Below, in pieces: positions 53,412 to 61,946 of a stretch of 64,000 bases of DNA. Source of the stretch: Methanomassiliicoccales archaeon LGM-RCC1 (lineage in GTDB: Archaea > Thermoplasmatota > Thermoplasmata > Methanomassiliicoccales > Methanomethylophilaceae). The notes under the pieces were generated by a model. That model was given only the letters and a program-made list of their open reading frames with translations. It was not told the DNA's origin and searched no databases. The translations under genes and the position numbers were made by a program. Location: NCBI GenBank assembly GCA_030168575.1, contig CP115555.1, forward strand, positions 930,001 to 994,000. The letters run 5' to 3'. The first letter of the stretch is position 1; every line of letters starts with the position of its first letter.

Positions 53412-54306
53412 GATCATCCAGAGGAACATCGACGAGCTATCGATATTCTTCTCGGATTCGGACCACGACATCCTCACCAGCACCGAGATCGGCCTGGTGG
53501 AGGGAGTTAAGTACATCCACGCGGGGAACGGGGAGACGTCGTACCGCGACGGCAACCTGTACGTGCACATCGACGGCGATCCCACCAAGTTCAGCATATC
53601 GGAGCTGTCCTACGGTTCGACCTTCGTCACCGCCATCGCATTCGCCGATCTGAACGGTGGGCTCATCAGGGCAGGCGAGGAGGCCGGCATCGGCCAGGGA
53701 GAGATCCTCCTAATACTCCTGATAGATTCGAACCTTCCCGATTCGGCCATGGCCAGGGCGGGGATAACGGCAACGGAGGGCATAACCGCATCCCTTCAGG
53801 ACCTAGGTCTGGCGTATTCCTCGTTGATCCCCTCGGGAGCGGTCAAGCAGAACATCCTCGTCATCCGCGACAGGGGATCGCGCATGTACCTGCGCGGAGC
53901 CGGGAAGCACACCAAGCTGGGAGAGCTTATAGGTCGCTCCACAATCGAGGCCGTCAAGGCATCCGCCGCGGAGAACGGTGTCACAATCGTTAACCGCATG
54001 AACCTGCTGGGCATGCTCGAACCGTACGGATACGACCAGGAGAAGCTGTACAACCTCTCCGGCAGCCAGGACATGTCGCTGTTCCTGGTGAAGGTCATCG
54101 CCGGAAACCCCAAGCCCTCTGCGATCGGTGCCGTATCTGCGGCCCTGCACATCTACCACGAGGTCCAGTGGGGCCTGCTGGAAGAGGAGATCGGCCTCAA
54201 GGTCGTCCGCAGGCTCATGCGCTCCGGTCTGCTGCAGGATGTCTCCGGGATGTCCATATTGGACACCATCGCGACGGCGGTAGCCAGATACGTTGCCGAA
54301 AATTAA
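53401..54306 (+). CDS. Divergent CbiZ-like paralogue
   Basis: 301 residues, AAAGGAGG before ATG 53401. It shares the fold pattern of the preceding gene (FSISELSYGSTFVTAIAFADLNGG, SNLPDSAMARAGITATEGITASLQDLGL, SGAVKQNILVIRDRG in place of ATGSGTD), but the signature Asn-rich and GTxTD segments are altered. It also has the same C-terminal helical tail (AVSAALHIYHEVQWGLLEEEIGLKVVRRLMRSGL). It may form a complex with CbiZ or act on another corrinoid intermediate. The pair is translationally coupled. Confidence 0.65.
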   Translation: MGSEIIQRNIDELSIFFSDSDHDILTSTEIGLVEGVKYIHAGNGETSYRDGNLYVHIDGDPTKFSISELSYGSTFVTAIAFADLNGGLIRAGEEAGIGQGEILLILLIDSNLPDSAMARAGITATEGITASLQDLGLAYSSLIPSGAVKQNILVIRDRGSRMYLRGAGKHTKLGELIGRSTIEAVKASAAENGVTIVNRMNLLGMLEPYGYDQEKLYNLSGSQDMSLFLVKVIAGNPKPSAIGAVSAALHIYHEVQWGLLEEEIGLKVVRRLMRSGLLQDVSGMSILDTIATAVARYVAEN

Positions 54307-54366
54307 GTTCTGTTCAACCGTACGTTTAAATCCGATGTACTGTAATCGTGCGCACAAGGTGTTCGC

Positions 54367-55797
54367 ATGGAACAGAAGGTAATCGATGAGATTGAGAGGA
54401 TTGTAGGAAAGGACGGGTACTCCGTGGCACCGTCGGTCCTGTACACATACGGATTCGACGCATCGATCTTCCATAACGACCCCGACATGGTCATCCAGCC
54501 GACCTCTACCGAGCAGGTATCGGAGATCATGAAGGTCGCTTCCAAGTACAAGATCCCGGTGACCCCCAGAGGGTCAGGAACGGGACTGTGCGGCGCAGCC
54601 GTCCCGATCAAGGGAGGTATCGTCCTCGCCATGCAGAGGATGAACAAGGTGCTCAAGGTGAGCGTCGAGGACCTCTGGGTGGATGTCCAGGCAGGCTGTG
54701 TGTACAACGATCTGAACGCCGAGTTAGAGAAGTACGGTTTCTTCTTCCCCCCGTCCCCCGGTTCCGCTGAGGCCTGTCAGGTCGGAGGGATGGTCGCCAC
54801 CAACGCATCCGGTATGCGTGCGGTCAAATACGGAGCGACCAGGGACTTCGTCATGGGACTGACCTTCGTCAAGGCCGACGGAGAGATCGTCCGCTGCGGA
54901 ACAAGGACCATCAAGGACGCATCAGGCTACCAGCTGGCCCGCTTCATGTGCGGTTCCGAGGGAACCCTGGGCGTCATCACAGAGATCACATTCAAGATCA
55001 CCACCAAGCCGAAGAAGTCGGCATACTGCCTCTGCTGCTTCGAGGATGTCGTCGCCGCAGGCAAGTGCATATCCGCCATCATCGCCAAGCCTCTGATCCC
55101 CGCATCCTGCGAGCTCATGGACAGCACGAGCATCAACGCGGTCAACAAGGCCAGGGGACACCCCCTTCCAGACTGCGGCGCATTGATAATAGTCGAGGCG
55201 GACGGAGAGAGCGACGAGATAGTCGACAGGGACATAGCGATCGTCGCGGACATCGCCAAGCAGAACGGAGCGATCTCCGTGGAGCCCACCAAGGACAAGG
55301 CGCTGATCAACAAGTGGACCGATGCCAGGAAGTCCGTCATGGTCTCCCTCGCGGCACTGAAGCCCGGATGCTCATCCGTCTCTCTCGCAGACGATATGGG
55401 AGTGCCCATCTCCAAGGTCCCCGATGCGGTGAAAGCATTCCAGGAGATCGCGGACAAGTACAGGGTGACCGTAGCGACCTACGGACACGCATCTGATGGT
55501 AACCTCCACACCAAGATGGTCATCGACCCCACCGACAAGGACGAGTGGGAGAGGGGAATCAGCGCGGTGAACGAGATCTTCGATGTCTGCATCGAGCTCG
55601 GTGGGACCGTCACAGGAGAGCACGGTGTGGGAATCTCCAAGGCACCCAACTACCAGAAGGAGAGGGCATCGGAGCTCAACACCATCAGGGCCGTCAAGGC
55701 AGCGTTCGATCCCGACAATATCCTGAACCCCGGCAAATCGGAGCAGTGGACCGGATCGATCCTCAGGAACCTTAGGTACCCCTGCAAACTCGATTGA
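54367..55797 (+). CDS. glcD: FAD-linked oxidase of the GlcD / D-lactate dehydrogenase family
   Basis: 476 residues. FAD-binding type 4 domain: VIQPTSTEQVSEIMKVASKYKIPVTPRGSGTGLCGAAVPIKGGIVLAM, PSPGSAEACQVGGMVATNASGMRAVKYGATRDFVMGL, SGYQLARFMCGSEGTLGVITEITFKI. The FAD-oxidase C-domain ends GGTVTGEHGVGISKAPN...FDPDNILNPGK. It oxidises a 2-hydroxy acid such as D-lactate or glycolate; the electron acceptor is not shown. In related methanogens such genes are associated with HdrD-type subunits, but none lies here. Confidence 0.9.
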   Translation: MEQKVIDEIERIVGKDGYSVAPSVLYTYGFDASIFHNDPDMVIQPTSTEQVSEIMKVASKYKIPVTPRGSGTGLCGAAVPIKGGIVLAMQRMNKVLKVSVEDLWVDVQAGCVYNDLNAELEKYGFFFPPSPGSAEACQVGGMVATNASGMRAVKYGATRDFVMGLTFVKADGEIVRCGTRTIKDASGYQLARFMCGSEGTLGVITEITFKITTKPKKSAYCLCCFEDVVAAGKCISAIIAKPLIPASCELMDSTSINAVNKARGHPLPDCGALIIVEADGESDEIVDRDIAIVADIAKQNGAISVEPTKDKALINKWTDARKSVMVSLAALKPGCSSVSLADDMGVPISKVPDAVKAFQEIADKYRVTVATYGHASDGNLHTKMVIDPTDKDEWERGISAVNEIFDVCIELGGTVTGEHGVGISKAPNYQKERASELNTIRAVKAAFDPDNILNPGKSEQWTGSILRNLRYPCKLD

Positions 55798-55808
55798 ATC
55801 CCTTTCAA

Positions 55809-55830
55809 CCCGGTCGGGAGACCGACCGGG
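55809..55830 (+). terminator. Terminator of the GlcD gene
   Basis: Perfect 9-bp hairpin CCCGGTCGG-GAGA-CCGACCGGG with a GNRA-type loop, then ATTTCTAAAAATAATT. Confidence 0.7.
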
Positions 55831-55851
55831 AATCATTTCTAAAAATAATTC

Positions 55852-55867
55852 AGGGGCAGGCGCCCCT
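55852..55867 (-). terminator. Terminator of the site-2 protease gene
   Basis: Hairpin AGGGGC-AGGC-GCCCCT. On the minus strand it is followed by an AT-rich tract (AATTATTTTTAG). Confidence 0.6.
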
Positions 55868-55876
55868 TGAATAGTT

Positions 55877-56542
55877 TCAGATCACGTATCTGAGTAGGAT
55901 AAATTCAGCTGCCGCAATGGCGATAGCTATTCCCCAGATGACCTTGTTCCATGCGAAGATCTTCGAACCGTCAAGCGGGGGTATTGGAATGAGGTTGAAG
56001 AGTGCAAGGATAGCATTGATGTTGGCCAGCATGAAGAAGAATATGTACGTGAGGGTATCGGTGGTCAGACTGAAAACCACTATTCCGATAACGCATAGCA
56101 CTATGTTCACTATGGGTCCGGCTATACTCACCTTGCCGTTCATCTCCTTGTCCATGTTCCCCATTATGACGACCGCACCGGGCGATGCGAACAGGAATCC
56201 CAACAGTGAGGTCACTAAGGTGATACCCAGTCCTGCTGGCCACATACGGTACTCGGACCACAGACCGAATTTCTGGGCCATGAACTTGTGGCCGAACTCA
56301 TGGAATAGGAAACTGACTACGACCAATACCAGACAGAACAGGAACAGGACTATGTATCCCATAGACTGACCGAAGGTCATCTCGAAGTACAGAGGTAGAG
56401 AACTGTTGCGGTACAGTAGCGTGAACGCCAATGCCAGTACAAGTATCGAGATCAGGATGTCCCTTATCTCGATCTTGCTGAACTTGGGCTTCCCGTAACC
56501 CGGATTCACGCGCTGCAGGCCGTCGTAGTAATCGTCGTCCAT
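55877..56542 (-). CDS. Site-2 protease-like M50 metalloprotease
   Basis: 221 residues with about six membrane helices. Zinc-binding SFLFHEFGHKFMAQKFGL in the third helix region and the third-ligand motif NLIPIPPLDGSKIF near residue 190 define M50 intramembrane proteases. It cleaves membrane helices of regulatory proteins or removes signal-peptide remnants; substrates unknown. Soluble N-terminus MDDDYYDGLQRVNPGYGKPKFSK. Confidence 0.88.
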   Translation of the reverse strand: MDDDYYDGLQRVNPGYGKPKFSKIEIRDILISILVLALAFTLLYRNSSLPLYFEMTFGQSMGYIVLFLFCLVLVVVSFLFHEFGHKFMAQKFGLWSEYRMWPAGLGITLVTSLLGFLFASPGAVVIMGNMDKEMNGKVSIAGPIVNIVLCVIGIVVFSLTTDTLTYIFFFMLANINAILALFNLIPIPPLDGSKIFAWNKVIWGIAIAIAAAEFILLRYVI

Positions 56543-56627
56543 GCAACTTCGATACCGTCGCCGTAAATAAGGGTATCATCGGACCGCCCGTACCATCCGT
56601 TATATCCCCGTTATCCATCCTGACTTC

Positions 56628-57341
56628 ATGGACATCAACCGCAGCCTGTGCTTCCTCCATGACCCCGACGAATCCAAGAGAGCGTTCATATTCGACATGT
56701 ACGGGACGCTGGTCAGGGCGAGGTTCGGGAACCTGGATGACATCTATTCGGCATTCTACAGGCTGTTCCCGGATGCGGATAAGGCGGATGTCCAGAGGGA
56801 GTATGAGAGGATAGTCTCCGAGTTCGAGGGAAACCACGGGCCGCACAGGGAGATGTCTATAACCTATCTGCTGGCAAGGATGGACGAGGCCTTCCACACG
56901 GAGAACGACAGCCTCGAGGCGGAGAACGTGATGATGAGGTCCACCCACACATTCATCCCAGTGGAGGGTGCGGAGGACACGCTCCGCTACTTCAGGGAGA
57001 GAGGTTACAAGATAGGCGTCCTGAGCAACACATCCTATCGCGGCATCGTGGTCAAGGGGTTGCTGGAGGATGTCGGCTTCGATCATCTCATAGACGCTGT
57101 CGTAAGCAGCGCCGATGTCGGATACAGGAAACCGCACGACAACGCCTACCAGGCTGCCATAGATTCGCTGGGGATGAAAAGGAGCGACTGCTTCTTCGCC
57201 GGTGACAGCGAGGATAAGGATTTCCTCGGGCCCAGGAGATTCGGGATGAGGGGATCATTCCTGATAGATCCCTCGAGACCGTCCAGGGAGAACGGCATCG
57301 TTTCATCGATATCGGAGATACCGACGTTTTTCAGGGACTGA
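56628..57341 (+). CDS. HAD-superfamily hydrolase
   Basis: 237 residues. Motif I FIFDMYGTLV (DxYGT, as in haloacid-dehalogenase-like members, lacking the second Asp of phosphatases), motif II GVLSNTS, motif III lysine in YRKPHDNAYQAA, motif IV FAGDSEDKDFLGPRRFGM. Cytoplasmic; probably a small-molecule phosphatase or dehalogenase-like enzyme. A TATA-like GTTATATCC about 28 bases before the ATG suggests a leaderless mRNA. Confidence 0.85.
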   Translation: MDINRSLCFLHDPDESKRAFIFDMYGTLVRARFGNLDDIYSAFYRLFPDADKADVQREYERIVSEFEGNHGPHREMSITYLLARMDEAFHTENDSLEAENVMMRSTHTFIPVEGAEDTLRYFRERGYKIGVLSNTSYRGIVVKGLLEDVGFDHLIDAVVSSADVGYRKPHDNAYQAAIDSLGMKRSDCFFAGDSEDKDFLGPRRFGMRGSFLIDPSRPSRENGIVSSISEIPTFFRD

Positions 57342-57401
57342 ACGTCTTAGAAGACAATCCATTTATGGAATCTCGATTATCAGAATACGGAAGGAGCAGG
57401 C

Positions 57402-59342
57402 ATGGTCCAAAAGAATATCGCCCACGGGAAGGAGGTACGCAGATGGTGCGACGGCTGCGGCACCCTCATACTAGGCGAGTCCTGCTCCAGTTGCGGCTCC
57501 CAAGGGAGGGAGTTCGAGATCAACAGCCCGGGAGACATCAGACCATGCATGGGGGACAGCATCCCCATGGTCCTGTCCCTGTTCAAGGATGCCTTCGGCA
57601 CCTCGACACCGCTGGAAGGCAAAGCAATCTTCTTCAACAAGGTCCCTGGAGAGGACCGTACCGACGAGATCGTCGCCAACGGTTCCGTTCTGGGGATACT
57701 CAGATTCGATATGAGGTCCGACAGGATCGTCCTGGAGATCAGACAGCCAGGAGCGGACATGTTCAACCCTGTCGCCACCAAGAACATAGTGGTGATCGGG
57801 GGCATGTCCGGGCATCTAAAGGGAAAGTCGGTCCCCGGCGAGAACGTCATCGACGTCATAGGGGACTTCAAGGCGGGGGAAACGCTGATCCTAAGGAAGG
57901 GCCAGAAGGTCGGCCCGGGAATAGCACTGGCAGACAGCATGGAGCTGAAGAACGCCGAGAAGGCGGTGAAGATCCGCGATCTAAACGCCCCGACGGAGCT
58001 GCCTTCGCCTGTGGATGCGGACCTCAGGACCTTCGTCGAGGCGAACAAGGATCACATAAGACGCATCGGCAGGCATGCGGTCAAGGAGATCAAGAGGTTC
58101 CTGGACGAGAAGAATCAGAAAGGTCTCCCGATCACGGTATCCTTCTCGGGAGGGAAGGATTCCCTGGCGGCCTACGGCCTCGCCTCACAGGCGGTGAAGG
58201 ACCTCGACCTGATGTACATCGACACCGGTCTGGAGTTCCCGGAGACGGTGAACTATGTGAAGGCATTTGCAATGGAGCACGGCAACAGGCTCCACATAGC
58301 CGAGGGCAAAGACGGTTTCTGGGAGAACGTCGACACATTCGGTCCTCCGGCCAAGGACTTCAGATGGTGCTGCAAGGTCTGCAAGCTCGGACCCACCACC
58401 GATATGATATCTGAGGATTTCCCCAAGGGGACGATCACCGTGGAGGGCAACCGCTGGCTGGAATCATACGCACGTTCCACCATCGGTTTCGTTACGAAGA
58501 ACCCGTTCGTCCCCAATCAGGTCAACCTCAATCCGATCAGGGCTTGGTGCGCAGCTGAGGTATGGGCCTACATCCTCACATTCGGACTGGAGTACAACCC
58601 ATTGTATGATAGGGACTTCGAGAGGATTGGCTGCTACCTCTGCCCCTCGTGCCTTTCCAGCGAGTGGAGGAACACAGGAAGGATCCATCCAGACCTGTAT
58701 GCCGAATGGGAGGATTACCTCCATAAGTACGCTGAGGAAAGAGGGCTTCCCAAGGAATACGCCGACATGGGATTCTGGAGATGGAAGGTGCTTCCGCCCA
58801 AGATGATACAACTGTCTGATGAGATGCGGATCTCCTTGAAACCGTCCAAGGCTTCAGGCCCCAGCATGAGGATGCTGAAGGGAGCATCGCCCTGCGCTGC
58901 AGGAGGGTATTCCATGGAGGCCATCGTCAACGTCCCCCGCAGCAGGGACTTCTCCTATGTGGAGGATGCGCTCAGGACCGTCGGGGAGGTGAAGTACTCC
59001 TCGGAGTTCGAGATAGCACTGCTGAAGATGCCAAACGGAAGGGCCAAGCTGTTCGGCGGAGGACAGGTCTCGGTGACCGCTCCGGATGCCAAGAACTCCA
59101 AGATCGTTTTCGAGAGGGCGGTCAAGGCTCTCATAAGGGCGGAGCTGTGCACTGAGTGCGGCATATGCGCGAAGGGCTGTCACCGCCATGCCATAACCAT
59201 CAAGGGCGGAATGAGGGTTGATCCCGGCAGATGCACGTCATGCGGCAAGTGCGAGAGGTCCTGTATGGTCATCCATTACTACGATAAACTGATGGAATCC
59301 GCCGGAGAAGGAGAGAAGGCCTGTCCCTCTGCTAAACAGTGA
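57402..59342 (+). CDS. PAPS reductase-domain protein with zinc ribbon, PUA-like domain and 4Fe-4S ferredoxin
   Basis: 646 residues, AAGGAGC before the ATG. N-terminal zinc ribbon (CDGCGTLILGESCSSCG), a PUA-like beta domain to about residue 190, then a PAPS reductase/ATP pyrophosphatase core with the PP-loop TVSFSGGKDSLAAYGL, WCCKVCKLGP and CYLCPSC clusters. Two 4Fe-4S motifs lie at the end (CTECGICAKGCHRHAI and CTSCGKCERSC). This archaeal fusion is widespread in methanogens. Its reaction is uncertain: it could activate a substrate with ATP for sulfur or tRNA modification, and the iron-sulfur part may donate electrons. Confidence 0.85.
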   Translation: MVQKNIAHGKEVRRWCDGCGTLILGESCSSCGSQGREFEINSPGDIRPCMGDSIPMVLSLFKDAFGTSTPLEGKAIFFNKVPGEDRTDEIVANGSVLGILRFDMRSDRIVLEIRQPGADMFNPVATKNIVVIGGMSGHLKGKSVPGENVIDVIGDFKAGETLILRKGQKVGPGIALADSMELKNAEKAVKIRDLNAPTELPSPVDADLRTFVEANKDHIRRIGRHAVKEIKRFLDEKNQKGLPITVSFSGGKDSLAAYGLASQAVKDLDLMYIDTGLEFPETVNYVKAFAMEHGNRLHIAEGKDGFWENVDTFGPPAKDFRWCCKVCKLGPTTDMISEDFPKGTITVEGNRWLESYARSTIGFVTKNPFVPNQVNLNPIRAWCAAEVWAYILTFGLEYNPLYDRDFERIGCYLCPSCLSSEWRNTGRIHPDLYAEWEDYLHKYAEERGLPKEYADMGFWRWKVLPPKMIQLSDEMRISLKPSKASGPSMRMLKGASPCAAGGYSMEAIVNVPRSRDFSYVEDALRTVGEVKYSSEFEIALLKMPNGRAKLFGGGQVSVTAPDAKNSKIVFERAVKALIRAELCTECGICAKGCHRHAITIKGGMRVDPGRCTSCGKCERSCMVIHYYDKLMESAGEGEKACPSAKQ

Positions 59343-59506
59343 ACTTACGTGTTTCGGGCTAGGCTTTTTTGTCGTTTTTGGGCTTAGCACTTCTGTAGGG
59401 ACGTTAGTCAGTATGACTTCTACACAAGTCTTTGAAACTTGTTTATAGAATCTAAGCCCGGATTTTTCAGATAACGATTTTAATACCCGCACACCTACTC
59501 CCGAAC
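59343..59506 (+). promoter_or_regulatory. Promoter region of the polytopic membrane protein gene
   Basis: 164-base spacer. A TATA-like ATTTTAATAC at about 59474-59483 lies 25 bases before ATG 59507, so the mRNA is leaderless. A short inverted repeat CAAGT/ACTTG (about 59427-59443) lies upstream. Confidence 0.45.
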
Positions 59507-60232
59507 ATGGATTGGACATTCGGCATAGCCCTCCTGATCGGATTCGCTCCGGTCTTCATACTGATGGATACTATCCTGAAGAACTACACCTATCCCCGCG
59601 TGGAGACCCCGTTCTTCAAGGACACCACTTTCTTCGGTCTTTTCACCGTGGGTATCGTAGAGGGAGCCGTAATGGCCGTGGTCATAAGCCTCCTAGGTTT
59701 GCTGGAGAGCTCCTTCTCCATCATGTACATGGTCATGATGGCGTTCGTGGAGCTGATGGCAATCGTCGTGGTCATGAATCTCAAGAGGTTCCGCGGCAAG
59801 TCCGATTCGATATTCTACGGGTACGGCATGGGACTGGGAATGGCCGGAGGAATGGCGTCCGGTTTCGTCTACCTCATGCTCATGGCCTCATCGGAAGGAC
59901 TCGATCCGACCATGGTCATCATGGCAGTGATTCTGTCCTGCGGCATATCCCTCATATTCTCCTCAGGAGGAACGAACATCGGAGAAGGCATCGCCAGGCA
60001 CATGCCGATGCAGTACCTGATGCAGGGGGCCATCCCGCTGGTAGCGTTCAACATGATCTTCGCGATACTCCCCACCACTGGTGGCATCGTCTATATCGGT
60101 GCGCTCCTGCTGATGCTCCTGATCGGTGCGTACTTCTTCCACAAGAATCTGTTCGTGAACCTTCCGAACGTGGTTAGGGATGTGCTGAAGTACAACAATG
60201 AGAAGAGGGACGACATCCCGAAGTCAAGATGA
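59507..60232 (+). CDS. Polytopic membrane protein of unknown function
   Basis: 241 residues with about seven membrane helices separated by short loops; a Gly-rich stretch (GYGMGLGMAGGMASG) lies in the middle. The basic C-terminal tail (YNNEKRDDIPKSR) is probably cytoplasmic. Leaderless start. It overlaps the convergent zinc-ribbon gene by nine bases. I recognise no family; the pattern of short helices resembles PrsW/Abi-like membrane proteins only loosely. Confidence 0.7.
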   Translation: MDWTFGIALLIGFAPVFILMDTILKNYTYPRVETPFFKDTTFFGLFTVGIVEGAVMAVVISLLGLLESSFSIMYMVMMAFVELMAIVVVMNLKRFRGKSDSIFYGYGMGLGMAGGMASGFVYLMLMASSEGLDPTMVIMAVILSCGISLIFSSGGTNIGEGIARHMPMQYLMQGAIPLVAFNMIFAILPTTGGIVYIGALLLMLLIGAYFFHKNLFVNLPNVVRDVLKYNNEKRDDIPKSR

Positions 60233-60664
60233 TCTGTACTGGCCGGGTCTGACCTCAGCTATGTAGCAGCGGTCCATCATGGCCGCGACGTACCTCTCGG
60301 CATTCTTCTCGCCCACGATCTCCTGTACATCCTCAAGCGTGAACGTTCCCTTGGATTTCGTCAGGCCTTTGGCCAAAATCACCATCTTCTCGTCCAGGTC
60401 CGAGGCGTGCTCGTACTTGTATATCATCGTGGAGTAGGGGTCGGCCTTCTCGATCCTCTTCTTCTTGGCCTTGTCGTCAGGCCTTTCGAACCCGGCAGCC
60501 TGGCCCAGTGCCTCGCGTGCCCTTTCCTGATCCCGGCATTCATAGATGAAGATCATGTCCTTCGTCTTGGTCGTGGTGCCGCAGTAGGGACATGAGGAGC
60601 TCTTGCTGTCCTTGTCGACTATACGGGCCCTTCCGCAGAGGCTGCAGATGAAGATCCCGTACAC
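60224..60664 (-). CDS. Archaeal zinc-ribbon protein of unknown function
   Basis: 146 residues from GTG 60664. N-terminal zinc ribbon (IFICSLCGRARIVDKDSKSSSCPYCG), a charged helical linker (RPDDKAKKKRIEKADP), and a C-terminal winged-helix-like part (FTLEDVQEIVGEKNAERYVAAMMDRCYIAEVRPGQYR). It may bind nucleic acid. It follows the arginine decarboxylase by four bases and is co-transcribed. This looks like a conserved archaeal uncharacterised family. Confidence 0.7.
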   Translation of the reverse strand: MYGIFICSLCGRARIVDKDSKSSSCPYCGTTTKTKDMIFIYECRDQERAREALGQAAGFERPDDKAKKKRIEKADPYSTMIYKYEHASDLDEKMVILAKGLTKSKGTFTLEDVQEIVGEKNAERYVAAMMDRCYIAEVRPGQYRSS

Positions 60665-60668
60665 TGAA

Positions 60669-61142
60669 TCACCTGTACTCGGCGAACACCAGTGCAGCCA
60701 CGCAGCAGCCGTAGTTGTCCATGGGGATCTTCAGCTCCTCCATGGCGAAGTGGATCTCGTCGAACTCGACGTTGCGTATCTTCGACATCTCGTCCATCTT
60801 GCAGGTGAGGATCTCCCTTAGGGATTCGGCGGAGCCGTGGATGTGCCCTTCCGCCACATAACCGCCCCTTCCGTCCTTGCGGTAGGCGTAGGCGATCCCG
60901 GCGGCGATGGTCTCCCCTTCCGTTCCCCTCATCTGGGCCAGGACGCAGTGCGTTACGGCACCCATAGGCATTACGCAGGGGTCGATGAGTTCCGCGCCTA
61001 TCGGGATGACGGATGACACGGAGACCAGGTTCTGTTCCCCTATGCCAGCCTGTATCAGCGCCTTATCGAAGGCATTCAGGTCGGACGTCTCGCTCACAGC
61101 CGAGCTGTGAGTGATGAAGAATTTGCTGGGAACTAGCTCCAT
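60669..61142 (-). CDS. pdaD: Pyruvoyl-dependent arginine decarboxylase
   Basis: 157 residues. The self-cleavage site VSVSSVIPIGAELI (Ser-Ser cleavage creating the pyruvoyl group) lies near residue 43, and the conserved GxAYAYRKDGRGGYVAEGHIHG and MEELKIPMDNYGCCVAALVF follow. It turns arginine into agmatine, the first step of archaeal polyamine synthesis and a source of agmatidine for tRNA-Ile. Second gene of a set PAC2 - PdaD - zinc ribbon. Confidence 0.92.
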   Translation of the reverse strand: MELVPSKFFITHSSAVSETSDLNAFDKALIQAGIGEQNLVSVSSVIPIGAELIDPCVMPMGAVTHCVLAQMRGTEGETIAAGIAYAYRKDGRGGYVAEGHIHGSAESLREILTCKMDEMSKIRNVEFDEIHFAMEELKIPMDNYGCCVAALVFAEYR

Positions 61143-61178
61143 GGGACTCTCGAAGTCTTACTCATATTAGGTTGTTTG

Positions 61179-61904
61179 TCAACCTATATATTGGGATGTG
61201 TCCTCGATGTTCTTCTGGGCCATATCGATCTGGTTGCGGATGATCTCCGCTTCCTTGAGTAGCTCGTTGGGCGTGGTCTTGAAGCCGGGAACGAGCTTGG
61301 AGATAGGCTCGATGAACGCGGTCGATGATGCCGGGTCAGGCACCCCGGATGTAGCTGGGGACATGATCGTGATGACATCCATGCCCTTGCTGGGCGCCAG
61401 GTACATGATGATGCCGGTCATACCTCTGATCATCCCCTCGCTCATGCTCTCCAATCCGCACTTCTTGAGGAGCTTCTTGCCGTTCACGCCTCCTGCGACG
61501 GCCATGACCTTGGAGTCTTCGAATCTGGGGGTCCCCTCCATGCAGATGACGGTCTTGCATCCCCTGTACTTCATGTAGTTCAGGATCTGCGTCGAGGTGA
61601 AGTAGCAATCCTCCGGTTTGGGGGCGTACTCGGTCATGCACAGGAGCACATCCTGGCCGTTCTTCCTCTTGTTCTTGTAGCCGTAGAATCTGATGGGCGG
61701 CATCACGCGGTCCTCGGAGACAAGGCAGTAAGGAGGCATGCAGGCAGAGGCCATGCCTGCCACGGGCGTCATGTCCAGGCTCTTCACGTACATGTTGGCC
61801 ATGATCGAGCTGGTGAGGCCCACGGTAGGGAATCCTATGATGCCCACAGGGTCGTTCAGATCCATGTCCTCGTACTGGATTATCTCCATGTTCATGAGAG
61901 GCAT
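61179..61904 (-). CDS. PAC2-family (proteasome assembly chaperone-like) protein
   Basis: 241 residues from ATG 61904, placed about 24 bases after a TATA (CTTAAAAAG, minus strand), hence leaderless; the upstream in-frame ATG would lie before the promoter. PAC2 signature: DPVGIIGFPTVGLTSSIMANMYVKSLDM, CMTEYAPKPEDCYFTSTQILNYMKYRGCKTVICMEG, and the C-terminal helical hairpin ELLKEAEIIRNQIDMAQKNI. Archaeal PbaA/PbaB members act as chaperones or binding proteins of uncertain client. Confidence 0.85.
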   Translation of the reverse strand: MPLMNMEIIQYEDMDLNDPVGIIGFPTVGLTSSIMANMYVKSLDMTPVAGMASACMPPYCLVSEDRVMPPIRFYGYKNKRKNGQDVLLCMTEYAPKPEDCYFTSTQILNYMKYRGCKTVICMEGTPRFEDSKVMAVAGGVNGKKLLKKCGLESMSEGMIRGMTGIIMYLAPSKGMDVITIMSPATSGVPDPASSTAFIEPISKLVPGFKTTPNELLKEAEIIRNQIDMAQKNIEDTSQYIG

Positions 61905-61946
61905 AATACCGAATAACTTTTTAAGAAGTTCTATCATACTCGCAGT
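61905..61946. promoter_or_regulatory. Divergent overlapping promoter (PAC2 gene / M16 peptidase)
   Basis: Only 42 bases separate the two start codons. The AT-rich block ACTTTTTAAGAAG (about 61916-61928) gives a TATA for each direction 20-25 bases from its ATG. Both transcripts would be leaderless and could compete for the promoter. Confidence 0.55.
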
